From NCBI GenBank assembly GCA_964606325.1, contig CAZSGE010000009.1:1-64000 (forward strand): a stretch of DNA of 64,000 nucleotides, given 5' to 3'. The first letter of the stretch is position 1. Each line of letters opens with the position of its first letter. The stretch is from Berkiella sp964606325. Lineage in GTDB: Bacteria > Pseudomonadota > Gammaproteobacteria > Berkiellales > Berkiellaceae. The translations under genes were made by a program, and so were the position numbers. Below are positions 45,506 through 54,562 of this stretch, one piece after another. The notes below the pieces were generated by a model. That model was given only the letters and a program-made list of their open reading frames with translations, was not told where the DNA came from and made no database searches.

Positions 45506-46753
45506 ATGATAGTAGAATTTAGAGTGCGTAACTATCGCTCTATAAAAGAAGAGCAGGTTTTAAGCCTTGTCGCTCAGAAAGACAAGGTTTATGCGGATAC
45601 GCATATCATTAAAACAGGTATTGAATCTATTCCAGAGTTAGTTCAAAGCGCGGTTTTATACGGGCCGAATGCAAGCGGCAAAACTAACCTATTAAGAGCT
45701 TTAAGATATATGCAAGCCGTAGTTGCACAATCTGCAACCATTATGCAGGCAGGGGAAACCTTTAATGTTCAACCATTTAAATTAGACAGCAAAACTGAGC
45801 AAGAAGCTTCAGAATTTGAATTGACTTTTATTCATGATACAACTCGATATCAGTATGGTTTTAAATTAACTGCGGAAAGAATTCACGAGGAGTGGTTACT
45901 TGTTTATAAAAAATCTAAACCACAAGAATGGTTTACACGTCATTACGACTCAAGCAAAAATAAAGATAAATATAAATTAGGATCCCATCTAACTGGTCAG
46001 CGTAAACTCTGGCAAGAATCAACAAGAGCAAATGCTCTTTTCTTATCAACGGCCGTTAAATTAAATAGCGAGCAGTTACTTCCAATTTTTTCTTGCATAG
46101 CGAACGATATAATTATTTTTACTAGCGATCAATCACCAAATCCTGGTATTACTACACAAATGCTTCAAGATAATGAATTAAATAGAACAATTACTTCTTT
46201 TTTGTTATCTGCAGATATTAATATTTCAAAAATAAGTATTTTAAAGAAAAAGGAACCGACTCATTCTGTGCAGTTGGATATACTCACAGGGCAGACAAAA
46301 AATTTTCAAAAACAAGAAGCTGAAATAATTAGCCCCCTTTTTCATCATAAAAATGAAGACAAAGAGGTTGTTTTTGAATTTGCAGATGAATCTCATGGAA
46401 CAAGACGCTTATTTAGTTATGCAGGTCCGATTTTAAAAATCCTTGAACAAGGACAAACTTTAATAATTGATGAGCTTGATAGTAGCTTGCATCCTTTACT
46501 AGTAAAGCATTTAATAAATATGTTTCATGATCCAAAAATAAATACAAAAGGTGCACAATTAATTTTCAGCACCCATAATACTTCTTTACTTGATCAAAGT
46601 ATTTTTAGGCGAGATCAAGTTTGGTTTGTTGAGAAAAAGCGAGATGGAGCTTCTACTCTTTATCCTCTTACCGATTTTAGTCCTAGAAAAAACGAAGCAC
46701 TTGAATCTGGTTATTTAATGGGTCGCTATGGTTCAATTCCTTTATTGCCATAA
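45506..46753 (+). CDS. AAA-family ATPase (AbiLi/RloA-like), putative defence component
   Basis: A 415-residue SMC/ABC-like ATPase of the AAA_15/AAA_21 type. The N-terminus FRVRNYRSIKEEQVLSL is typical of these ATPases. Walker A is LYGPNASGKTNLLRAL, the signature-like region is DESHGTRRLFSYAGPIL, Walker B is TLIIDELDSSLHPLLVKHL and the H-loop is IFSTHNTSLLD. Such ATPases pair with RloB-type proteins in AbiL-like phage defence. I start at the ATG at 45506; a TTG at 45488 is in frame but adds six residues before the conserved N-terminus. The next gene starts 20 bases after. Confidence 0.87.
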   Translation: MIVEFRVRNYRSIKEEQVLSLVAQKDKVYADTHIIKTGIESIPELVQSAVLYGPNASGKTNLLRALRYMQAVVAQSATIMQAGETFNVQPFKLDSKTEQEASEFELTFIHDTTRYQYGFKLTAERIHEEWLLVYKKSKPQEWFTRHYDSSKNKDKYKLGSHLTGQRKLWQESTRANALFLSTAVKLNSEQLLPIFSCIANDIIIFTSDQSPNPGITTQMLQDNELNRTITSFLLSADINISKISILKKKEPTHSVQLDILTGQTKNFQKQEAEIISPLFHHKNEDKEVVFEFADESHGTRRLFSYAGPILKILEQGQTLIIDELDSSLHPLLVKHLINMFHDPKINTKGAQLIFSTHNTSLLDQSIFRRDQVWFVEKKRDGASTLYPLTDFSPRKNEALESGYLMGRYGSIPLLP

Positions 46754-46773
46754 AATCAAATAGATGTAATTAA

Positions 46774-47439
46774 ATGAAATCACGAACTCGGAATAGTAAG
46801 GACTTTTTTCGTAAAACAGCAACTCGCTCAAGTTATGAACGTATATTAATTATATGTGAAGGAAGTAAAACGGAGCCTAATTATTTTAATGAAATTAGAA
46901 AAGAATTTAATCTTAGCTCAACATCAATAAAAATATTACCCAGTGACTATGGTACTTCACCTAAGCAAATCGTGCAGTATGCTTATGATCTTTTTGTAAA
47001 AGGTGATCTGAGAAGGGGAATAAAGAAGGCTATTTTTGATAAAATATTTGTTGTATTTGACAGAGATCAACATGAATCATATGAAGAAGCTTTACGACTT
47101 TCGCAACAGTACAATTCCCTTGAGCTTAGAAATGATGAAAAAGCAATAATAGAGTTTAATGCAATAGTTTCAGTGCCGTGTTTTGAAATATGGCTCCTAT
47201 TGCATTTTATTTTAATAAATAATCAGTTAGACCGAGATCTCGTATTAAAAAAACTGTTAAAACATTTTCCTCAATATACAAAGGCTGGTACAAATAGTTT
47301 TTTTCAAACTAAGGACAGATTGACGACAGCTATGTTAAATTCATCTAAATTAAAAAGAACGTTCTCAAGAGACAATGGATTAGATCCATATACTGATGTG
47401 GGAGAACTCGTTCAGCTACTCATGAATTTAAAAAAATGA
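46774..47439 (+). CDS. RloB-domain (Toprim-like) protein, partner of the AAA ATPase
   Basis: A 221-residue RloB family protein, the AbiLii-type partner. Motifs: RILIICEGSKTEPNYFNEI (the E of the Toprim-like motif), IFVVFDRDQHESYEEAL (D-x-D-type acidic pair) and SVPCFEIWLLLHF, all typical of RloB. RloB proteins are predicted metal-dependent nucleases. It shares the direction and low GC content of the ATPase gene, consistent with an acquired two-gene defence unit. Confidence 0.87.
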   Translation: MKSRTRNSKDFFRKTATRSSYERILIICEGSKTEPNYFNEIRKEFNLSSTSIKILPSDYGTSPKQIVQYAYDLFVKGDLRRGIKKAIFDKIFVVFDRDQHESYEEALRLSQQYNSLELRNDEKAIIEFNAIVSVPCFEIWLLLHFILINNQLDRDLVLKKLLKHFPQYTKAGTNSFFQTKDRLTTAMLNSSKLKRTFSRDNGLDPYTDVGELVQLLMNLKK

Positions 47440-47446
47440 TAGTAGA

Positions 47447-48451
47447 CTAAGCAGATAGCTCATCCATTGGCCATCTGGCTCTGACATTAATCTTTAAATC
47501 TTCATTCTCACCCATGAGCAAACGTTGGCAACCCGCATAGGCAATCATGGCGCCATTGTCGGTGCAAAATAACGGTCTTGGGTAAAAGACTTTAAAGCCT
47601 TGTTTTTCACCTAAATCCGATAATGAGGTGCGCAATTTAAGATTTGCACCCACGCCACCGGCAATAACCAATTGCTTCATGTTAGCTGCTTCAAGCGCGC
47701 GTAATGATTTCACAATTAAGGTGTCTATCACGGCTTGCTCAAAGCTTGCCGCAATGTCGTTTACGGTTTGTTCATCCAGTGTGCTTTTCGCAATCGCGTT
47801 GGCAACCGCCGTTTTGAGGCCGCTAAAACTAAAATCTAAGCCTTTGTTTAACAGAGGGCGAGGAAAAGCAAAGCGCTCAGGGTTTCCGTGCATGGCTCTT
47901 TTGGCTAAATGCGGCCCGCCTGGGTAGGGTAAGCCTAAGAGCTTGGCTGTTTTATCAAAAGCTTCGCCGGCTGCATCGTCGATGGACTCACCCATAATTT
48001 CATAATCACCCAGGCAAGTGACTTTAATCAGCTGAGAGTGGCCGCCAGAGACTAATAGGGCGACAAAAGGAAATTCAGGCTTATTTTCTTCCAGCATGGG
48101 TGCAAGGAGGTGCCCTTCCATGTGATGGACCCCCACAGCGGGACAGCCCCAAGCAAAACGAAGGCTTTGTGCAACAACGGCTCCAACCATTAATGCGCCA
48201 ACCAATCCAGGACCTGCCGTATAGGCAATGCCGTCAATATCTTGGGGCGTAACACCCGCTTCGCGCATAACGCCTTCAATCATAGGAAGGACCTTGCGGA
48301 CATGATCTCGTGAGGCGAGCTCAGGCACCACGCCGCCATAGTCGGCGTGAGTTTTTTGGCTGAATAAATGATGTGCAAGTAATCCTGCTCTGCTATCATA
48401 TATAGCAATCCCTGTTTCATCACAGGAAGTTTCAATGCCTAGAACGCGCAT
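47447..48451 (-). CDS. tsaD: tRNA N6-adenosine threonylcarbamoyltransferase
   Basis: Transfers the threonylcarbamoyl group to A37 of ANN-decoding tRNAs, with TsaB and TsaE. The 334 residues begin VLGIETSCDETGIAIYD, and have VGVHHMEGHLLAP as the metal-binding histidine motif and VAGGVGANLKLR as the ATP-binding motif. Divergent from rpsU, the usual gammaproteobacterial arrangement. It ends 8 bases from the convergent RloB gene. Confidence 0.97.
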   Translation of the reverse strand: MRVLGIETSCDETGIAIYDSRAGLLAHHLFSQKTHADYGGVVPELASRDHVRKVLPMIEGVMREAGVTPQDIDGIAYTAGPGLVGALMVGAVVAQSLRFAWGCPAVGVHHMEGHLLAPMLEENKPEFPFVALLVSGGHSQLIKVTCLGDYEIMGESIDDAAGEAFDKTAKLLGLPYPGGPHLAKRAMHGNPERFAFPRPLLNKGLDFSFSGLKTAVANAIAKSTLDEQTVNDIAASFEQAVIDTLIVKSLRALEAANMKQLVIAGGVGANLKLRTSLSDLGEKQGFKVFYPRPLFCTDNGAMIAYAGCQRLLMGENEDLKINVRARWPMDELSA

Positions 48452-48568
48452 AGTGGTGCCTCACGGTTAGGGTAGGGAAGGTAAAAAACCTAGACCCCTA
48501 CATTTTTCTGGTGATTCGTTGTAGAATGGCGCCCCACTGGGGTAATCCCTAGAATTTTTAAGCGCAGG

Positions 48569-48596
48569 TTGTATTGTCCATATTATGCTGTATAGT
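48569..48596 (+). promoter_or_regulatory. Possible sigma-70 promoter of the rpsU operon
   Basis: TTGTAT at 48569-48574 and TATAGT at 48591-48596, separated by 16 bases, lie about 60 bases before the rpsU start. The macromolecular synthesis operon usually has its main promoter in this place. Confidence 0.4.
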
Positions 48597-48656
48597 TCAA
48601 TAGCCAGCTTAGGTTAATTTTTAAATTGTTAACTAAATAATGAGGTTAGTGTATTC

Positions 48657-48932
48657 ATGCCAGGAATTAAGGTACGCGATAATGAGGGGTTTGATTCGGC
48701 CATTCGCCGTTTTAAACGTGTTGTAGAAAAATCTGGCATTTTGTCAGAAATGCGTCGTCGTGAATTTCATGAAACGCCCTCAGAAAAGAAGAAGCGTGCT
48801 CTTGCTGCAGCTATTAAACGCTTTCGTAAAAAGCAAATGCGTGAAGTGAAAGGCGAGAAAGAACGCGGTGGTCGAGCTGGTGGCGGTGCTAGCAGCAGCG
48901 GTAATAGCGGCGGACGTGGTCGTCAGCACTAA
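48657..48932 (+). CDS. rpsU: 30S ribosomal protein bS21 with extended Gly/Arg-rich tail
   Basis: A small-subunit protein needed for mRNA initiation at the anti-SD region. Residues 1-65 match bS21 (IKVRDNEGFDSAIRRFKR, GILSEMRRREFHETPSEKKK). Usual length is about 70 residues; here it is 91, with a C-terminal tail of Gly, Arg and Ser (RGGRAGGGASSSGNSGGRGR). First gene of the rpsU-yqeY-dnaG-rpoD operon. Confidence 0.95.
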   Translation: MPGIKVRDNEGFDSAIRRFKRVVEKSGILSEMRRREFHETPSEKKKRALAAAIKRFRKKQMREVKGEKERGGRAGGGASSSGNSGGRGRQH

Positions 48933-48996
48933 GCATTAATCGCTTTTTTATAAAACAATACGGATTTTAGCCCATTGGCTCTCTTGGGGTGCTTGC

Positions 48997-49461
48997 ATGT
49001 CGAATAAGACAATTAAAGAACAAGTTACGGAACAAATGAAAGCAGCAATGAGAGCCCAAGAAAAAGAGCGCCTCGGCGTTATTCGTCTTATTCTTTCTGA
49101 ATTCAAACGTATTGAAGTCGACGAGCGGATTGTCTTAGATGAGACCCGCGAGTTGGCTGTGCTTGATAAAATGCAAAAGCAGCGTCGTGATTCTATTGAG
49201 CAGTTCACTGCTGCAGGACGTGCTGAATTAGCAGAAAAAGAACAATACGAGATTGAAATCATTCAATCTTTTATGCCGCAAGCTTTGACCGAGCAAGAGA
49301 TTCAACAATTAGTCGATGAAGCTATTTCTCAAAGCAGTGCTCATTCGATGCAAGATATGGCCAAAGTCATGGCCATTTTGAAACCAAAACTGCAGGGTCG
49401 TGCTGATATGGGCAAAGTAAGCGCAACGATTAAAGCCTTACTTGGTAAAGCTCAAGGCTAG
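48997..49461 (+). CDS. GatB/YqeY domain protein
   Basis: A 154-residue protein of the YqeY family, related to the C-terminal tRNA-binding domain of GatB but stand-alone. It shows KEQVTEQMKAAMRAQEKERL, VLDKMQKQRRDSIEQF, EKEQYEIEIIQSFMPQAL and MAILKPKLQGRADMG. Often found between rpsU and dnaG. Its cellular role is not well known. Confidence 0.93.
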   Translation: MSNKTIKEQVTEQMKAAMRAQEKERLGVIRLILSEFKRIEVDERIVLDETRELAVLDKMQKQRRDSIEQFTAAGRAELAEKEQYEIEIIQSFMPQALTEQEIQQLVDEAISQSSAHSMQDMAKVMAILKPKLQGRADMGKVSATIKALLGKAQG

Positions 49462-49484
49462 CGTTGTGATGAAGGGAAAAAGGC

Positions 49485-51248
49485 ATGTCAGGACATGGGC
49501 GAATTCCCGATAGTTTTATCGAAAGCTTACTTGCTAAAACCGATATTATTTCTGTTATTCAAGAAAGCGTTAAATTAAAGAGAAATGGGGCCAACTATAG
49601 CGCTTGCTGCCCCTTTCACAATGAAAAAACCCCCTCGTTTACCGTTAGTCAAACCAAACAGTTTTATCACTGTTTTGGTTGCTCAGCCCATGGCGATGCC
49701 ATTCGATTTTTAATGGATTACCAATCGCTCAATTTCGTGGATGCTGTTGAACGTTTAGCAGCGCGTGTTGGTTTAACGGTGCCTAAAGATCCCTTAGATG
49801 TTGCTAAAGCCCAAATAAAACAATCTACCACCATGGTATTAAAACGCTGTGCGGATTTTTATGCCGATCAATTAAAAAATCATGCGGATGCCAAAGTGGC
49901 CGTCGATTATCTCAAAAAGCGCGGTTTGACAGGCTTAATAGCAAAGCAATTTAATTTAGGATTTGCGCCAGCAGGTTGGCAAAATTTACTGGCTACTTTC
50001 ACGGATGCGGATTCTCTCAAGTTGCTCGAAGAATCGGGGATGATCATTCGCCACAAAGAGGGGCGATTATATGACCGATTTCGTGAGCGCATTATGTTTC
50101 CCATTCGCGATAGACGTGGGGATGTCATTGGCTTTGGCGCCAGGGTCATGGATAAAAGTCAGCCCAAATATTTAAATTCCCCTGAATCCCCCGTATTTCA
50201 AAAAAGTTATTGTTTATACGGCATTTATGAAGCCCTTCAAACCAAAAAATGGCAAACCGCCATTGTGGTTGAAGGCTACATGGATGTGGTGGCGCTCGCT
50301 CAAATGGGGGTGAGCGGGGCTGTGGCAACGCTTGGTACAGCTATCACCAGTCATCATTTAAATATTTTATTTCATCATGTGTCTGAGGTTGTGTTTTGTT
50401 TTGATGGTGATAAGGCAGGCCAAGGGGCCGCTTGGAAAGCTTTACAATTAACGCTTGGCGCTTTAACCGAAGGTCGCCAAGCACGCTTTGTCTTTTTGCC
50501 ACAAGGCGATGATCCAGATTCCTATGTGCGTCAACATGGCGCAAGTGCTTTTTTGGCTTTAGTGAAAAATGGCATGTCATTATCAGAATATTTTTTTGCT
50601 ACCCTTAGTCAAAAAATTGTTCCTGATTCTGTGGATAGTCGCGCCCATTTAGCGAGTGTGGCAAGACCATTGATAGAGACAATTCCTCAAGGTATCTTCA
50701 AAGAAATGATGTATGAACAATTAGCCACCATTGTTTCAAGCACGCCACAAGTGGTACGAGGCGAGAAAGCCTTTCGTAGCTTTTATTCTCCTAAAGGGCA
50801 TACGAGGATTAAAATCGCGCCACCGCCTCAGCCCATGGAAACAGCGTTTGTGGCAGCGGCTTTATTACTTCGTGAGCCACCATTACATGCGCATATTGCT
50901 GCACAGTCTGTCGTTTTTAAAGAAATTCATGCGCCTGGCATTGAACTATTTCATTTTCTTTGTGCTCTCCTTGTTCAAGATGCATCACTAGACCAAGCTG
51001 CCTTACGACAAAAATTAATAGAAAATAAATTTGATCTTGATCGATTAAAAGCATGCGAAACGAAGGTTGCAATGATTCCAACTGAAGGCCTAGAAGCAGA
51101 GTTTTTAGGGGCTATTAAACGATTAGAGGTGGTAGGTCGGGAACAAATGATGGAAAAATTGATTCTAAAAGCTAAGAATACGGAACTTTCAGAACAAGAG
51201 AAACAATGCTTGAAAGAATTTTTGCAATCTAGGGAATCAATTGGCTAG
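49485..51248 (+). CDS. dnaG: DNA primase
   Basis: Synthesises RNA primers at the replication fork. The zinc-binding domain has C-P-F-H...FYHCFGC (residues ~40-65), the RNA polymerase core has YDRFRERIMFPIRD and GFGARVM, and the Toprim motif is VVEGYMDVVALAQMG with VVFCFDGDKAG. The C-terminal ~150 residues should bind DnaB helicase. The length, 587 residues, matches E. coli DnaG. ATG 49485 overlaps a short spacer after yqeY. Confidence 0.97.
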   Translation: MSGHGRIPDSFIESLLAKTDIISVIQESVKLKRNGANYSACCPFHNEKTPSFTVSQTKQFYHCFGCSAHGDAIRFLMDYQSLNFVDAVERLAARVGLTVPKDPLDVAKAQIKQSTTMVLKRCADFYADQLKNHADAKVAVDYLKKRGLTGLIAKQFNLGFAPAGWQNLLATFTDADSLKLLEESGMIIRHKEGRLYDRFRERIMFPIRDRRGDVIGFGARVMDKSQPKYLNSPESPVFQKSYCLYGIYEALQTKKWQTAIVVEGYMDVVALAQMGVSGAVATLGTAITSHHLNILFHHVSEVVFCFDGDKAGQGAAWKALQLTLGALTEGRQARFVFLPQGDDPDSYVRQHGASAFLALVKNGMSLSEYFFATLSQKIVPDSVDSRAHLASVARPLIETIPQGIFKEMMYEQLATIVSSTPQVVRGEKAFRSFYSPKGHTRIKIAPPPQPMETAFVAAALLLREPPLHAHIAAQSVVFKEIHAPGIELFHFLCALLVQDASLDQAALRQKLIENKFDLDRLKACETKVAMIPTEGLEAEFLGAIKRLEVVGREQMMEKLILKAKNTELSEQEKQCLKEFLQSRESIG

Positions 51249-51407
51249 TTCACAATCTAAATAGTTAAGAGGCCAGTTAATAAGCCTCAAATGCGGGGAA
51301 CTCAACGGATTATTGGGAATGGATACTGACATATGGCACTAGCTTAAAGGTTAAATAGAAGATAGAATTGTCGGTTACCCTCGCGGACACAGAATTTGAA
51401 AAAAAGT

Positions 51408-53390
51408 ATGAGTAATAAGTTGCAGACCAAGGTAGCTCCCACTATGAATTATGTTGATCAAGAGCAGCAAGCAGCAACACAACTGCAAGACTTAATTGCA
51501 GCTGGGAAAGAAAAGGGGTACCTCACTTATGCCGAAGTGAGTGACTTGCTGCCGTATCATATTGTGGATCCTGAACAAGTCGAAGACATCATTGCCATGA
51601 TAAATGACATGGGAATTGATGTTTATGAAGAAGCACCCGATGAGGATGCATTAAATCTTTCCGACACCGTTGCTGAAGACGACGATATGGCACGCGAAGC
51701 GGCCGTTGAAGCACTCGCCTTTGCTTCCTCTGATAGTGAATTCGGACGAACAACTGATCCTGTTAGAATGTACATGCGGGAAATGGGTACAGTAGAGCTC
51801 CTGACCCGCCAAGGTGAGATTGAAATCGCCAAGCGAATTGAAGTCGGCTTGCGCCAAGTATTAAGCTCGCTTGCAGCCTATTCACCTAACATTGCTTATA
51901 TCCTCAAAGAATATGATCGTTACCTGGCCGATCAAATTCGCCTCGGTGATATTATCAGCGGTTTTGTACAAAGCGATGACGAAGTTGCTGAAATACCTGC
52001 ACTTGTTGAATTGCCTGTCGATGCAGAATTTGTGCCCCCTGGTGCGGATTTAGACGATGAAGCTCTGGTTGTTGCTCCTCCTGGTGCGCCTGGTGTCGTT
52101 GTTGGTGAAGACGGCGCAGATGGTGAAGAATCTGAATTAGAATCAGGCCCTGATCCGGAATTAGCGGCGCAGCACTTTACCAAGTTGCGCGAAGCTTATA
52201 CCAAAGTGATTGAGTCTGAGAAGAAACATGGTTTAGATCACCCAGAAACCACTCAGCATTATCAAGAATTAGCGGATGTATTTGCTTGCTTTAAGATTGT
52301 GCCACGTCTTTTTGAAGAGCTAGTTGGTTTTATGCGTAAAATGTTGGAAGACATTCGTGTGCATGAAAAAGGCGTGATGGCTTTATGTGTTTATAAAGGC
52401 AAAATGCCACGCCAAGCTTTTGTGACCAGTTTTCCTGGTAATGAAATTAATACAAAATGGATTGATGAGCAAATTGAGCAAAACAAACCTTACTCCAATG
52501 AGTTTAAAAAGGTTAGAGAAGATGTTATCAATCATCAAGAGCAACTGCGAGCATTAGAAAATCAAGCTGGCCGCTCTATTGTGGCTATCAAAGAATTGCA
52601 TCGAAATATGTCGATTGGTGAAGCCAAAGCTCGACGCGCCAAAAAAGAAATGGTGGAAGCAAACCTTCGCTTGGTTATCTCTATTGCCAAAAAATACACT
52701 AACCGTGGTTTACAGTTCTTGGATCTCATTCAAGAAGGTAACATCGGTTTGATGAAAGCAGTTGATAAATTCGAATACCGCCGTGGTTATAAGTTCTCAA
52801 CCTATGCAACATGGTGGATTCGTCAGGCGATTACACGTTCAATTGCCGACCAAGCGCGTACCATTCGTATCCCTGTACACATGATTGAAACCATCAATAA
52901 GTTAAATCGTGTTGCAAGACAAATGTTGCAAGAAATGGGTCGTGAGCCAACACCAGAAGAATTAGGCAAACGCATGGGCATGCCGGAAGACAAAATCCGC
53001 AAAGTGCTCAAGATTGCCAAAGAGCCTATTTCAATGGAAACTCCTATTGGTGATGATGAAGATTCACACCTAGGCGACTTTATCGAAGATACCGTGATAG
53101 CATCCCCAGCTGATTCTGCGACCACTGCCGGCTTAAGAGAAGCGACTAGACGTATACTTTCTACGTTGACCGCAAGAGAAGCCAAAGTGTTACGCATGCG
53201 ATTTGGTATTGATATGAATACCGATCACACGTTAGAAGAAGTGGGTAAGCAATTTGATGTAACACGTGAACGTATTCGTCAGATCGAAGCGAAAGCCTTA
53301 CGTAAATTGCGTCAGCCAAGTCGTGCTGATGACTTGCGTAGCTTCTTAGTTGATGGTGATGACGAAGAAGAACAACATCCGTTGAAGTAA
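51408..53390 (+). CDS. rpoD: RNA polymerase sigma factor sigma-70 (RpoD)
   Basis: The principal sigma factor. Region 1.1 contains KEKGYLTYAEVSDLLPYHIV; region 1.2, DPVRMYMREMGTVELL; the non-conserved acidic insert runs from ~190 to ~260 (Asp/Glu/Gly-rich); region 2 contains RFLDLIQEGNIGLMKAVDKF-like sequence and YKFSTYATWWIRQAI; region 4 ends with VTRERIRQIEAKALRKLR. The 660-residue form from ATG 51408 is close to the E. coli length; a TTG at 51396 would add four residues. No clear ribosome site is seen for either. Confidence 0.97.
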   Translation: MSNKLQTKVAPTMNYVDQEQQAATQLQDLIAAGKEKGYLTYAEVSDLLPYHIVDPEQVEDIIAMINDMGIDVYEEAPDEDALNLSDTVAEDDDMAREAAVEALAFASSDSEFGRTTDPVRMYMREMGTVELLTRQGEIEIAKRIEVGLRQVLSSLAAYSPNIAYILKEYDRYLADQIRLGDIISGFVQSDDEVAEIPALVELPVDAEFVPPGADLDDEALVVAPPGAPGVVVGEDGADGEESELESGPDPELAAQHFTKLREAYTKVIESEKKHGLDHPETTQHYQELADVFACFKIVPRLFEELVGFMRKMLEDIRVHEKGVMALCVYKGKMPRQAFVTSFPGNEINTKWIDEQIEQNKPYSNEFKKVREDVINHQEQLRALENQAGRSIVAIKELHRNMSIGEAKARRAKKEMVEANLRLVISIAKKYTNRGLQFLDLIQEGNIGLMKAVDKFEYRRGYKFSTYATWWIRQAITRSIADQARTIRIPVHMIETINKLNRVARQMLQEMGREPTPEELGKRMGMPEDKIRKVLKIAKEPISMETPIGDDEDSHLGDFIEDTVIASPADSATTAGLREATRRILSTLTAREAKVLRMRFGIDMNTDHTLEEVGKQFDVTRERIRQIEAKALRKLRQPSRADDLRSFLVDGDDEEEQHPLK

Positions 53391-53423
53391 TTCACAGTTA
53401 TCATTATAATTTCGTGTGATTTT

Positions 53424-53453
53424 AGGGCCGGCCACCAAAACCGGCCCTTTTTA
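53424..53453 (+). terminator. Rho-independent terminator of rpoD
   Basis: Perfect arms AGGGCCGG and CCGGCCCT around a 9-base loop, followed by five T. It ends the rpsU-rpoD operon before the tRNA gene. Confidence 0.92.
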
Positions 53454-53490
53454 TGGGGGTGGCTAACCAACCACCTCCTGAACTCTCTTC

Positions 53491-53564
53491 GGGCCCATAG
53501 CTCAGTTGGTTAGAGCAGAGGACTCATAATCCTTTGGTCCTAGGTTCAAGTCCTAGTGGGCCCA
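53491..53564 (+). tRNA. ileX: tRNA-Ile2 (anticodon CAU, lysidine-modified type)
   Basis: A complete cloverleaf: acceptor GGGCCCA/TGGGCCC, D arm GCTC...GAGC, anticodon stem GAGGA/TCCTT with loop CTCATAA (anticodon CAT), T arm CTAGG/CCTAG with TTCAAGT. CAU could be Met or Ile2. The sequence TTGGTC after the anticodon stem and TTCAAGTCC match E. coli ileX rather than elongator tRNA-Met, and ileX also lies beside rpoD in E. coli. CCA is not encoded (CTA follows the discriminator A), so the Cca enzyme is needed. Confidence 0.88.
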
Positions 53565-53598
53565 CTAATTTTTCTAATCAATTAATACCCTTTTGTAG

Positions 53599-53624
53599 GG
53601 TGGACAAAGCGAAGTCTGTCCACC
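53599..53624. repeat. Short REP-like hairpin (AAAGCGAAG core)
   Basis: Arms GGTGGACA and TGTCCACC around AAGCGAAGTC. This widespread repeat form (GTGGACAAAGCGAAG...) occurs in many gammaproteobacteria. A degenerate relative with the same AAAGCGAAG core is at 55988-56035. Confidence 0.65.
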
Positions 53625-53753
53625 ATCTTAAGATTCAATTTAATAAACATTTTTTGTAATCTTTGATTTGCATGCAAATGGTCAAAACGTTATCGCTTGA
53701 CGTTTGTCTTCATGGTGTTGATGATGTATGAAATTTTCGTAGGAGTGGCTGCC

Positions 53754-54503
53754 ATGCAATTTAAAAATAAGAAAATAATCATCACCGGTGGATCAAGTGG
53801 CATCGGTGAGGCAACGGCAAAGCTCTTTGCCGAACAAGGAGCAATTGTCTACAACCTAGATTACAAAACCCCTGATTATAAGCATGACGCTATATTGACC
53901 TATTTTTGTGATGTAACAGATTATAAGGCAATAGAGGCGACATTAAGTGAAATAATCGCTAAAGAAAGCGCGATAGATTTTCTGTTTGCTAATGCAGGTG
54001 CCCATTTATTTGCCAATATTGAGGATACTACGCTGGAAGATATCGATAGGATAATTAATGTGAATCTTAAGGGGACTTATTACATTCTCAAATCCGTGAT
54101 TCCGTTTATGAAAAAAGAAAATAAAGGAAGCATTGTCTTATGTGGATCGGATCAATCTCTTGTCGGTAAAGGAGGCAGCTCTATTTATGGCGTCACTAAA
54201 GCAGCCATAGGACAATTAACCAAAAGTACCGCAATTGATTATGCAAAATATAACATTAGGGTTAATTGTATTTGTCCTGGCACCATAGATACGCCACTTT
54301 ACCACCATGCCGTAAAAACTTATTCGGAAAAAACAGCCGTTTCCAAAGAGCAAGTTTACGAGTCATTAGCCAAGGCCCAGCCTATTCAACGCGTTGGAAC
54401 CGCCTCCGAGGTGGCAAATGTCGTGGCGTTCTTGTTGTCTGACGATGCGGCTTTTATGACTGGCGCTTTAATTAGTGTAGATGGTGGGTATACTGCGCAA
54501 TAG
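53754..54503 (+). CDS. Short-chain dehydrogenase/reductase
   Basis: A 249-residue classical SDR. Cofactor motif TGGSSGIGEATAKLFAEQG, NAG as FANAGAHLFA, catalytic Ser in IVLCGSDQSLVG and YGVTKAA (Y-x3-K). The end has FMTGALISVDGGYTAQ. NAD(P)(H)-dependent oxidoreductase of unknown substrate. I start at ATG 53754 with AGGAG 8 bases upstream; an upstream ATG (53697) adds residues outside the fold. Confidence 0.9.
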   Translation: MQFKNKKIIITGGSSGIGEATAKLFAEQGAIVYNLDYKTPDYKHDAILTYFCDVTDYKAIEATLSEIIAKESAIDFLFANAGAHLFANIEDTTLEDIDRIINVNLKGTYYILKSVIPFMKKENKGSIVLCGSDQSLVGKGGSSIYGVTKAAIGQLTKSTAIDYAKYNIRVNCICPGTIDTPLYHHAVKTYSEKTAVSKEQVYESLAKAQPIQRVGTASEVANVVAFLLSDDAAFMTGALISVDGGYTAQ

Positions 54504-54562
54504 CAAACTCAGTTTCTTCAATAAAAAGGCGGACACGCTACGCTATTAATATCAGTTGCACA

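Noticed and set aside
51932..52183. Long minus-strand frame opposite rpoD
   Set aside because: It is a shadow of the acidic insert of rpoD, with low-complexity Ser/Pro/Gly translation and no ribosome site.
53491..53567. tRNA-Met reading of the CAU tRNA
   Set aside because: The variable and T-arm sequence and the position after rpoD fit tRNA-Ile2; the elongator Met signature is not matched.
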